A stretch of DNA of 64,000 bases, taken from NCBI RefSeq assembly GCF_000378305.1, contig NZ_KB899539.1:1-64000 (forward strand), written 5' to 3'. Position numbers and translations under genes: made by a program. This DNA is from Thioalkalivibrio sp. ALJ12. Its GTDB lineage: Bacteria; Pseudomonadota; Gammaproteobacteria; Ectothiorhodospirales; Ectothiorhodospiraceae. Shown one piece after another: positions 1 to 6,690 of this stretch. How positions within the stretch are numbered: position 1 is the stretch's first letter; every line of letters begins with the position of its first letter. Under the pieces are notes generated by a model. The model did no database searches, was not told the origin of the DNA, and saw only the letters and a program-made list of their open reading frames with translations.

Positions 1-339
1 GCCAGGGCGGACGCGAGAGGTAGCGTTCGGAGATGGCCACGGCCCCTGCGGGACCTCGCCATGATGGCCAGAAAAAACTGGGTGTCCTCTCTATCCACCA
101 CTGGCAGAGGCAAACGTCAGGAGTTGCGTTCGGAGATTGCCACGCCCCCCGGGGCCTCGCTCTAACGGGCAATAGAATGATGCTATCGAGGTCCGAGCCC
201 TTTTCCCGCTGGTTTTCGCGTGTCGTTCAGGCGGAACCCGGATTCCTCGCAATGGTCCATCGGTATGTGTTCGGGGCAGGGGATCCGGCAGGCCGACAAA
301 CACCGGCTGTCAGCGCATCAAGTCGGAAGGACGGTGGAC
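1..339. repeat. non-coding leader region with short direct repeats
   Basis: No gene is recognised here. Two imperfect copies of a ~38-base GC-rich unit lie at 23-60 and 126-163, both starting GCGTTCGGAGAT. A GGGTGTCCTCT motif at 80-90 recurs at about 898, 949, 1359, 6239 and 6411. The string TATCGAGGTCCGA at 184-196 recurs exactly at 6561-6573. The pattern suggests debris of small dispersed repeats at the edge of an accessory region; the family is not identified. Confidence 0.5.
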
Positions 340-879
340 GTGATACGGAACAGGATCTGCGCATGCCCCATGGTTCTGGTGGCCGTGGCGCTTCTCGTGT
401 TCGGCCTGAGCGGCAACGCGGCCGCCGGGGAACGGGAGGCCGAGATCGTGCAACTGGTGGAAGGCCTGGACGAGGACGAGCTCATCGTCTTTGAGCCGGA
501 CGACGCCCAGTACACCGTGACGGTCTTTACCGACGTCAACTGCCCTTATTGCCGCGAGTTCCATCAGCAAATCGACGATTACCTCTTATGGGACATCCGC
601 ATTCGCTATGCGGCGTTCCCCGTCATCGGCAACGCCTTCGAGCAGATGGAGGCGTTGTGGTGCAGCGACGACCGGCAGGATGCCATCACCCGGGCCAAGC
701 TGGGCGAGACCATAAAGGCGGAAGACTGCCCGAACCCCGTGGCCGATCATCTGGCCATCGCCCGGGAGCAGCGGTTCCGGGGCACCCCCACCATCATCAC
801 CCCTCAGGGCCGGATCAGGTACGGCCTTGTCTCCGCCGCCGAACTCGTGGATATGCTGGAAGCCGAGGCGGCCCGGTAA
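340..879 (+). CDS. DsbC-like periplasmic thioredoxin-fold protein, short form
   Basis: Predicted exported thiol-disulfide protein of the DsbC/DsbG catalytic-domain type. The GTG at 340 follows a GGAAGGA box at 325-331 and gives 179 residues; GTG 334 and ATG 370 are alternatives. A hydrophobic signal segment (about residues 11-30, MVLVAVALLVFG) precedes a CPYC active site at 68-71. Further on are a second cysteine pair (in WCSDD and EDCPN), placed like the structural disulfide of DsbC, and the cis-proline loop GTPT near the C terminus. Full DsbC is about 235 residues; the N-terminal dimerisation domain is nearly absent, so it may act as a monomeric oxidase or reductase rather than an isomerase. 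It stands alone, with no DsbD partner in the window. Confidence 0.8.
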   Translation: MIRNRICACPMVLVAVALLVFGLSGNAAAGEREAEIVQLVEGLDEDELIVFEPDDAQYTVTVFTDVNCPYCREFHQQIDDYLLWDIRIRYAAFPVIGNAFEQMEALWCSDDRQDAITRAKLGETIKAEDCPNPVADHLAIAREQRFRGTPTIITPQGRIRYGLVSAAELVDMLEAEAAR

Positions 880-890
880 GCAGCGTCTCA

Positions 891-966
891 AGAAGGTGGG
901 TGTCCTCATCTTGACCTTGAACAACGAGTAGCCACCGCATCGAGAAGATGGGTGTCCTCTTGTTCC
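891..966. repeat. two copies of GGGTGTCCTC motif
   Basis: Downstream of the DsbC-like gene, the strings AGAAGGTGGGTGTCCTCATC (891-910) and GAGAAGATGGGTGTCCTCTT (942-961) form a 51-base-spaced pair. Related strings lie near 80, 1359, 6239 and 6411, always outside genes. No coding function is visible. Confidence 0.5.
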
Positions 967-993
967 TAAGCCGTTAGTGCGCGTTTTCTGCAG

Positions 994-1307
994 CTACGCG
1001 GCTGGCTGCCCGTTCTCTCTGTGCCCGTCGAACCGCATCGGCTGCACGGCGTCCAGCTTCACGCTCTTCCGTGCACACCAGAGGTCGTGCTGATCCTGCA
1101 TGGCCAGCCAGCTTTCCGGCGATCGGCCGAGCGTTTTGGACGCAGTGCCATCTCGGGACTCACCCCGCTGCGTCCCTGCAGGACGCGCCCCAGGGTGGAA
1201 GGCGAGACATCGAGCTTGCTGGCCAGCTGGCGGGCACTCAGCCGAAACGGTTCCAGATAGACCTCGCGAATGAACGCGCCCGGATGCGGAGGGTTGTGCA
1301 TGGTCAT
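994..1307 (-). pseudogene. HigA-type XRE antitoxin, frameshifted
   Basis: The N terminus reads MTMHNPPHPGAFIREVYL and continues through a helix-turn-helix (SARQLASKLDVSPSTLGRVL), typical of HigA/VapI antitoxins. After EMALR (around position 1150) the frame becomes nonsense. A one-base shift restores a typical HigA tail (SKTLGRSPESWLAMQDQHDL, then WCARKSV) that runs to a stop at 994-996. The gene has therefore probably lost one base, or four. The intact frame alone would give an 82-residue protein that still contains the DNA-binding helices, so residual repressor activity cannot be excluded. Confidence 0.75.
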
Positions 1308-1325
1308 CAGTGGTAATCCTCGAAG
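1307..1325 (-). pseudogene. last codons of a deleted HigB-type toxin
   Basis: Directly upstream of the antitoxin start, the minus strand reads F-E-D-Y-H-stop, and its TGA overlaps the antitoxin ATG (ATGA). HigB/RelE-like toxins that precede HigA usually end in this way. No toxin body lies further upstream; the sequence passes into a GCGTCCTCTT repeat motif at 1361-1370. The toxin therefore appears deleted down to its last residues. The match is short, so this rests on context. Confidence 0.45.
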
Positions 1326-1350
1326 CCTACGGCAGTCGTCGCCACAGCGA

Positions 1351-1370
1351 AGGAAGATGGGCGTCCTCTT
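1351..1370. repeat. GGAAGATGGGCGTCCTCTT motif
   Basis: A variant of the dispersed GGGTGTCCTCT motif, located where the upstream part of the HigBA locus breaks off. It may mark the deletion junction. Confidence 0.4.
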
Positions 1371-1395
1371 TTCCCCTTTTCCCGAGAGAGATTAC

Positions 1396-1426
1396 AAAAA
1401 AGGCCCGGTCCATTGAGACCGGGCCC
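1396..1426 (-). terminator. rho-independent terminator of phoX
   Basis: Stem GGCCCGGTC (1402-1410) pairs with GACCGGGCC (1417-1425), with a 6-base loop. On the minus strand a T-run (complement of the A-run 1396-1401) follows. It lies about 20 bases beyond the phoX stop codon. Confidence 0.85.
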
Positions 1427-1446
1427 TGGTGTCGACGCTGCCGAAA

Positions 1447-3426
1447 TCAGGTGCCGATCAGGCCGCCATCATTCTTGGTGACTACCACAGTGGCGGGACG
1501 GGGCCGGCCACCGCGGGCGCCATCGGGCCAGGAACTGATCGCCTTCGGCTCCTTCGGGTTGCTGTGGCGGTGATTGACGTAGTGGTCTCCACCGCCGCCT
1601 GGGTGCTGGATGTTTACGAACAGCGTCGTGCCATCGGGGCTAACGTGTGCGCCAGTGATTTCCGAGCCGACGGGCCCGGTCAGGAATCTGCGCACTTCGC
1701 CAGTTTCCGTATCGGCGGCCATCAGCATGTTGTTTCCAAAGGCTTCATAGGCGCCACCCTTGCGCGGATAGATGCCCCCGCCACCCATGTCCGTATTGAT
1801 CCAGAGAATGCCCCTCGGGTCGAACGCCATCCCGTCGGGTTGTGCAAACATGTCGCCGCGAATGTTTCCGCGTCGGTTGGGGGATTCGTCATTCGGGTTG
1901 CCGGCCATGACGAAGATATCCCAGCGGAAGGTATCGGCGGCCGGGTCGTTGCCCGTTTCTTTCCAGCGCAGGATATGGCCCATTACGTTGTCCTCGCGCG
2001 GGTTCGGGGCATTCGGGTCCTTGCTGCCGAAGTCGCGGCGAGTTAGTGACCCTTCATCGCCCCGGCGGCCGTTCTGGGTCAGTGCAACGTAGGCCTGACG
2101 GGTTTCCGGATGTACGGCGATCCACTCGGGTCGATCCATGGGCGTGGCACCGACGACGTCGGCAGCCTTGCGCGCGTGTACCAGGACGTCGGCCTGGTCC
2201 TTGAAGCCGTTTGCCTCGGTCAGCCCGTTTTGTCCGTAGACCAGCGGGATCCATTCGCCGCCACCTTGATCATCGTAGCGAGCGACATACAGGGTGCCAT
2301 CGTCGAGCAGATCGCGATTGGCCTCGCGGTCCATCGGCTGCCACGGTTTGCTGGAGACGAACTTGTAAACATATTCGAACCAGTCATCGTCGCCCATGTA
2401 GTAAACCACTCGACCATCCTTGGCGAGCGTGAACGCCGCATTTTCGTGCTTGAAACGGCCTAGCGCTGTCCGCTTCACAGGCGTGGAGTTCGGGTCGTAA
2501 GGATCGATTTCCACCACATAGCCGAAGCGGTTCGGTTCGTTCGGGTTCTTGCCGGTGTCGAAGCGTTCATCCGCATCGGCCCAGCGCCATCGGGGGTTGT
2601 CACTGACGCCGTAGCGCTTGTAGGCCTCGGGCACTTCGGCTGTCGGGTGGCGGAAGTAGACATCCCAGTTTTCTTCACAGGCGAGATAGGTGCCCCAGGG
2701 GGTGTAACCGTGTGCACAGTTATGAAAGGTGCCAAGGATCTCGCGGCCTTCAGGGTCAGCTTCCGTCTTGAGCAGTTCGGACCCGGCAGCAGGGCCACCG
2801 ACTCGCATCGGAGTGTATGCAGTCACTCGACGTCCGTATTTGGACGGACGCACGACTTCCCACTGGCCGTCTACCTTGCGCACCTCGATGACCGACACGC
2901 CGTGAGCAGCCTGAGATTTGCGGACCTTCTCCGCGGTCAGATTGGCCTGGCCATCTGGACCCTCGCCGTCCCCGTGCAACAGGCCTTCATCGGTGAATTC
3001 GTGGTTCATGACCAGCAGGCCGTGGTCAGCGTTGTCCGAACCCAGAGGCAGCGGGAAGAACTGCATGCCGTCGTGGTTCATGCCCGCCTGCTGAGCCTGT
3101 TCCTCGGCGGTATTCAGGCCATCCTGGCGGAAGGCCGGGCCGTCGGAAACGGGGTCGCCCCACGCGTAGAGAACGCGTGCGGTGTAGTTCAGCGGTACTC
3201 GCACCTGGTCAGCGGTCGAGGTCGAGATGGCGTCAAAACCGAGGCGCCCGCCCCCGGCTGCTTGTGAAGCCACGCCGATCGCGGACGCGGATGCACTCCC
3301 CGGGGCAGCGAGGGCGGTGCCGCCTAGGAAGGCGGCGGACGCCAGGCCGATTCCGCCGGCCATAAAGTCTCGGCGCGAAACCCGGCGTTCAATGAGCGTG
3401 TCGATCGATTCGTTTTTGTGGCGCAT
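1447..3426 (-). CDS. phoX: PhoX-family alkaline phosphatase (DUF839), Tat-exported
   Basis: Predicted periplasmic phosphatase releasing phosphate from organic esters; PhoX enzymes use iron and calcium. The 659-residue product begins with a twin-arginine signal (SRRDFM, Arg18-Arg19) followed by a hydrophobic, alanine-rich segment. DUF839 hallmarks follow: NCAHGYTPWGTYLACEENW in the first half, and later MGDDDWFEYVYKF, PDGMAFDPRGILW and TGAHVSPDGTTLFVNIQHPG, which form the propeller and metal sites of the family. Length fits PhoX (about 600-690 residues). It is a single-gene unit with its own terminator. Distant DUF839 members have uncertain substrates, so the exact ester range is open. Confidence 0.88.
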   Translation of the reverse strand: MRHKNESIDTLIERRVSRRDFMAGGIGLASAAFLGGTALAAPGSASASAIGVASQAAGGGRLGFDAISTSTADQVRVPLNYTARVLYAWGDPVSDGPAFRQDGLNTAEEQAQQAGMNHDGMQFFPLPLGSDNADHGLLVMNHEFTDEGLLHGDGEGPDGQANLTAEKVRKSQAAHGVSVIEVRKVDGQWEVVRPSKYGRRVTAYTPMRVGGPAAGSELLKTEADPEGREILGTFHNCAHGYTPWGTYLACEENWDVYFRHPTAEVPEAYKRYGVSDNPRWRWADADERFDTGKNPNEPNRFGYVVEIDPYDPNSTPVKRTALGRFKHENAAFTLAKDGRVVYYMGDDDWFEYVYKFVSSKPWQPMDREANRDLLDDGTLYVARYDDQGGGEWIPLVYGQNGLTEANGFKDQADVLVHARKAADVVGATPMDRPEWIAVHPETRQAYVALTQNGRRGDEGSLTRRDFGSKDPNAPNPREDNVMGHILRWKETGNDPAADTFRWDIFVMAGNPNDESPNRRGNIRGDMFAQPDGMAFDPRGILWINTDMGGGGIYPRKGGAYEAFGNNMLMAADTETGEVRRFLTGPVGSEITGAHVSPDGTTLFVNIQHPGGGGDHYVNHRHSNPKEPKAISSWPDGARGGRPRPATVVVTKNDGGLIGT

Positions 3427-3478
3427 GGTCGTCTCCCGTTAGTACGTACTTGAACGTAACGGGAACGCTAATTGGGGA

Positions 3479-3496
3479 CTGTTTCAGGCCTGTTTC
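3479..3496. promoter_or_regulatory. possible PhoB-box-like tandem repeat upstream of phoX
   Basis: Two identical heptamers CTGTTTC (3479-3485 and 3490-3496) are separated by 4 bases, the 11-base period of Pho boxes, about 53 bases upstream of the phoX start. They match the enteric heptamer CTGTCAT at only four of seven bases and point away from phoX, so this is weak evidence. Confidence 0.2.
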
Positions 3497-3672
3497 CGCC
3501 AGGCGAAGAATGTGTGACTTGATTGGCAACGAGAGTCCGTCAGCCGAAGGGACCGGGCGGCGACAGGAAGGTAGCGGTTGTCCCGTTCTTCTATTCGTTG
3601 CGCTTCCAAGCGGGAATGACCGTCGTGGTTTCAGAAGGCCATCGAGGTACGGCCCCGATTTGTCCGACATAG

Positions 3673-4176
3673 CTATCCACTTGAGTCCTTGTCATCGCCC
3701 TCGTCGCTTTCCTCCAGCCCCAGCCGTTGGTGCCACTCGGCGATGCTTTCCTCCGGGAAACCGGAGAAGCATTGACTGGTGTCGTCTGCCTCCACATCCA
3801 CCCAGTTGGCCTTGCTGTCGAGCAGGATATGGACGTGCTCGGGCGGGGTCGGCAGTTCGCTGTCGATGGCGGAGGCAAAGGGGTGGACGAGGTCGGGCCA
3901 GCGCGGATCATAGACCCAGAGAGCACTGGCGCAGTGGCGGCAGAAATGGCGCTCGCCGACGCTCGGCTCGCCGTCGATCACTGCATGGTAGATACCCGTG
4001 TGCTCGGCGCCCTCGACCTCCAGCGTCTCGGCGCGTCCGCTCAGGTTGATGGCATAGCCGCCGCCCCCGGCGGTCTTGCGGCATATCGAGCAGTAGCAGC
4101 GCTGGTAGGGATACGGATGCGGCGATTCCACGCGAAAACGCACCACGCCGCAGTGACAGGACCCTTCGAGCAGCAT
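3673..4176 (-). CDS. GFA-family (CENP-V/GFA) zinc protein
   Basis: A 167-residue member of the family named after glutathione-dependent formaldehyde-activating enzyme. The zinc cysteines are visible: C7-x-C9, the cluster C27-x-C29-x-x-C32 (CYCSIC) and C79-x-x-C82 (FCRHC), with a conserved GGGGYAINL segment after the central cluster. Most family members have no proven reaction; formaldehyde-glutathione condensation is established for very few. The C-terminal ~20 residues are acidic. No formaldehyde-oxidation genes are nearby and the gene is monocistronic, so function is left at family level. Confidence 0.82.
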   Translation of the reverse strand: MLLEGSCHCGVVRFRVESPHPYPYQRCYCSICRKTAGGGGYAINLSGRAETLEVEGAEHTGIYHAVIDGEPSVGERHFCRHCASALWVYDPRWPDLVHPFASAIDSELPTPPEHVHILLDSKANWVDVEADDTSQCFSGFPEESIAEWHQRLGLEESDEGDDKDSSG

Positions 4177-4320
4177 GTCCTCTTCTCCCGATGTGGGGGC
4201 TTACTGTGAGTCTAGTGCAGGCTCACGACACCCAATAGAAAGCCCGTGGAGCGGTTCCTTGGCCGTTACCAATCGGGTCTGGCGCCATGCGCTCGGATCA
4301 GGTGCAAGGGCCGTCCCTCG

Positions 4321-4384
4321 TTTGTCCTGTGCGGACAAAGCAGCCAAACCGGGCACTTTGGCCGACAAAGTGCTGAATTGTCGG
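4321..4384. promoter_or_regulatory. cluster of three inverted repeats upstream of fccAB (candidate operator)
   Basis: The 357-base gap upstream of fccA holds three dyads built from related half-sites: TTTGTCC-N5-GGACAAA (4321-4339), GCACTTTG-N5-CAAAGTGC (4353-4373) and CCGACAA-N9-TTGTCGG (4362-4384, overlapping the second). The spacing and the shared GACAAA/TTTGTC core suggest a cooperative repressor or activator site controlling sulfide oxidation genes. The regulator is not known and no transcription factor gene is adjacent. The rest of 4177-4533 shows nothing recognisable. Confidence 0.45.
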
Positions 4385-4533
4385 TTTGTTACGACGACGG
4401 TTATGGCCTGTATGCGGCGAAAACGGCCGTAGCAAAGGGCGGCGAGGCTCTTGGCGCGCTTTCTGCAATGGGGTTGGGTGGGCCGGCTGAATGCCGGGGA
4501 ACCATGAACCCCAACCGTCAGGAGTTCGTTCGC

Positions 4534-4848
4534 ATGAAGCACTCACGCTTGTTCGCGGCGGGGCTTGCCGCCTCGCTGGCGATGGCCGGTACCGCATCCC
4601 AGGCTGTCGCCGACAATGACGAAATCACCCGTGGCCAGCTAATGGCCGCTTCCTGTATGGCCTGCCACAACGCGGCCGCGGCCGAAAAAGGTGTTCCGGA
4701 TCTCGGCCGTGTCTCGGCGGGTGTCATCCAGAGCCAGATGCGCGCATTCCGCGATGGCGAGCGTGAGGCGACCATCATGGATCGTCACGCCAGGGGCTAC
4801 ACCGACGAGGAGATAGAAGCCATGTCGGTCTACTTCGCGCGCTTCTGA
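4534..4848 (+). CDS. fccA: sulfide dehydrogenase cytochrome c subunit (single heme)
   Basis: Small periplasmic c-type cytochrome that takes electrons from the FccB flavoprotein during sulfide oxidation. The ATG at 4534 follows GGAG at 4521-4524 and gives 104 residues: a signal peptide (about 1-26, cut after SQAVA), heme-binding CMACH at 41-45, and a likely distal ligand Met82 (ATIMDR). Only one CXXCH is present. The Allochromatium partner is a diheme protein of about 20 kDa, so this is the short, single-heme type. It is 18 bases upstream of fccB in the same direction, which supports the assignment. Confidence 0.88.
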   Translation: MKHSRLFAAGLAASLAMAGTASQAVADNDEITRGQLMAASCMACHNAAAAEKGVPDLGRVSAGVIQSQMRAFRDGEREATIMDRHARGYTDEEIEAMSVYFARF

Positions 4849-4866
4849 TCACGGGGGATAACAACA

Positions 4867-6162
4867 ATGCATAACTTTACGCGACGTCACTTCCTCAAGG
4901 CCTTCGGGATCACCAGCGCGGCCGCCCTGACCGGTATCGGTTTAACCCCTCTTGCTGCGCACAGCGCTGGCAAGGCCCATGTAGTCGTGGTCGGGGGCGG
5001 CACCGGCGGTGCCACCGCGGCGCGCTACCTGAAACAACTTTCGCCTGACATGGCCGTCACGCTGATCGAACCCAACGCCACCTACGTCACCTGCTACGGC
5101 AGTAACTGGGTGCTTGGCGGCTTCGAGAGCATCGAGGCGATCACGCACGGCTACGACAACCTGCGCGACCGCGACGGAGTCGATGTCATACAGGACAAGG
5201 TCATTGGCGTAGACGCCGACAGCCGCACCGTCCGCCTCGAAAGCGGTGACAGCCTGCAATACGACAAGCTGGTCATGTCGCCGGGCATCGACTTCAAGTA
5301 CGAGGACATGCCCGGCATCGAAGAGGCCGATGCCGAGACGATCCCGCACGCCTGGAAGGCCGGCTCGCAGACCGAGCTGCTGCGGGCGCAGTTACAGGCC
5401 ATGCCCAATGGCGGGGTCTACGTCATGGTCGCCCCACCCAACCCGTACCGTTGTCCGCCGGGGCCGTACGAGCGCGTCTCGATGGTGGCGTACTACCTCA
5501 AGACCCACAAACCACGCTCCAAGGTCATCGTCCTCGACCCCAAGGAGAACTTCGCCAAGCAGGGCCTGTTCGAGGAGGGGTGGGCCGAGCACTACGGAGA
5601 CATGATCGAATGGCGGGGCGGCGCCAACGGTGGGCGCGTCGAGGAGATCGACGTCAGCGGCAAGACCGCCCACGCGGACGGTGGCCAGGAGCGTGTCCGC
5701 GCGGACGTGATGAACTTCGTCCCCGCACAGCGCGCCGGGCAGATCGCCCACGATGCGGGCCTCACCAACGAACAAGGCTGGGCCTCGGTCGATCAGCGGA
5801 CCTTCAAGTCCGTCATGGACGACAACATCTACGTGATCGGGGATGCCAGCGTGGCGGGTGCCATGCCCAAGTCCGGTCATGCGGCCAACAACCAGGGCAA
5901 GATCGTCGCGGCGGCCATCCTGCGCGAGCTATCGGGCCAGGAGCCACTAGAGCCATCCTCGGCCAGCACCTGCTACGGCCTGATCACCCCGGACTACGGC
6001 GTCAGCATCGCCGCCGTGTACCAGTACCAAAACGGCGCTCAGGCGGCAGTCGAAGGCTCCGGTGGCGTCAGTCCCCTCGGCCAGACTTCAACCTTCCGCC
6101 GCCAGGAGGCCGAACACACCCGCGCCTGGTACGCCGGCATCACCCAGGACATCTGGGGCTAG
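4867..6162 (+). CDS. fccB: flavocytochrome c sulfide dehydrogenase, FAD subunit
   Basis: Periplasmic flavoprotein oxidising sulfide to sulfur or polysulfide and passing electrons to FccA. The 431-residue product has a Tat signal (RRHFLKAFG), a dinucleotide-binding GGGTGG at 43-48 and a cysteine in YVTCYGSN (C76), at the place of the covalent FAD cysteine of FccB. A redox-active pair is expected from C196 (in PYRCPPGPYE) and C369 (in STCYGLI). The conserved C-terminal domain follows. SQR-type quinone reductases share the fold, but the Tat signal and the adjacent cytochrome favour FccB. Transcription probably ends at the hairpin 6191-6208. Confidence 0.93.
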   Translation: MHNFTRRHFLKAFGITSAAALTGIGLTPLAAHSAGKAHVVVVGGGTGGATAARYLKQLSPDMAVTLIEPNATYVTCYGSNWVLGGFESIEAITHGYDNLRDRDGVDVIQDKVIGVDADSRTVRLESGDSLQYDKLVMSPGIDFKYEDMPGIEEADAETIPHAWKAGSQTELLRAQLQAMPNGGVYVMVAPPNPYRCPPGPYERVSMVAYYLKTHKPRSKVIVLDPKENFAKQGLFEEGWAEHYGDMIEWRGGANGGRVEEIDVSGKTAHADGGQERVRADVMNFVPAQRAGQIAHDAGLTNEQGWASVDQRTFKSVMDDNIYVIGDASVAGAMPKSGHAANNQGKIVAAAILRELSGQEPLEPSSASTCYGLITPDYGVSIAAVYQYQNGAQAAVEGSGGVSPLGQTSTFRRQEAEHTRAWYAGITQDIWG

Positions 6163-6232
6163 CACCCAGCACTTTCCCAACCACTCTGATCGGCGCCTCC
6201 GGGCGCCGAGTTCGTTTACGGGCAAGCCCGCA
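6148..6232 (+). repeat. 85-bp direct repeat, copy 1 (fccB 3' end plus terminator)
   Basis: Covers the last fccB codons (ACATCTGGGGCTAG) and the terminator hairpin. It recurs 442 bases downstream at 6590-6674 with about ten mismatches. Confidence 0.85.
6191..6219 (+). terminator. fccB terminator
   Basis: Perfect 7-bp stem CGGCGCC (6191-6197) and GGCGCCG (6202-6208) with a TCCG tetraloop. The downstream TTCGTTT tract is short, so it is a moderately strong intrinsic terminator 28 bases after the stop codon. Confidence 0.65.
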
Positions 6233-6589
6233 GAAAGTGGGTGTTCTCTACTCGGGGCGAACCGGTAATGGGCGCGCGAGGGATTGACGGGAGAGAACCA
6301 CGCCAGGGTCACACGCATGGAGCGAGCAAGCCTCTCTCCGGATAAGGACGGCGGCACTGGAAGCCTGAAAATTTGCGCGCCATCCTTGCGGATTGAACCC
6401 TGGAAAATCATGGGTGTCCTCTTCTTTATCGGTCCGCAGCGTAATCCCCGGGTCCAACGACCACTGCGTTCTTCTTTCGGCACTTTTTAGGCCGGAAATT
6501 GGCCGTTTAAGCGCCTGTGTTGCCTCGTACTAGGAGGCTAACGCTCTATATTCCGCGATTTATCGAGGTCCGACCCCGTTTTGCACTTG
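6233..6589. repeat. non-coding spacer with dispersed motifs
   Basis: No gene is seen between the two fccB-end repeats. The spacer contains AAAGTGGGTGTTCTCT (6234-6249), ATGGGTGTCCTCTTC (about 6410-6424) and TATCGAGGTCCGACCCCGTT (6561-6580). These are the same motif types found at 80-1370, so the two regions share a repeat family. Confidence 0.5.
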
Positions 6590-6674
6590 GACATCTGGGG
6601 CTAGGCCCCGGCACTCTCCCAACCACTTCGATCGGCGCCTCCGGGCGCCGAGTTCGTTTCCGGGCAGGTCCGCA
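6590..6674 (+). repeat. 85-bp direct repeat, copy 2 (orphan fccB 3' end plus terminator)
   Basis: Repeats 6148-6232, including GACATCTGGGGCTAG and a perfect copy of the hairpin (CGGCGCC 6633-6639, GGCGCCG 6644-6650), but no fccB coding sequence precedes it. It is probably the scar of a duplication followed by deletion. The hairpin could still act as a terminator for transcription from either side. Confidence 0.8.
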
Positions 6675-6690
6675 TTTGGCTTGTAAGCCG

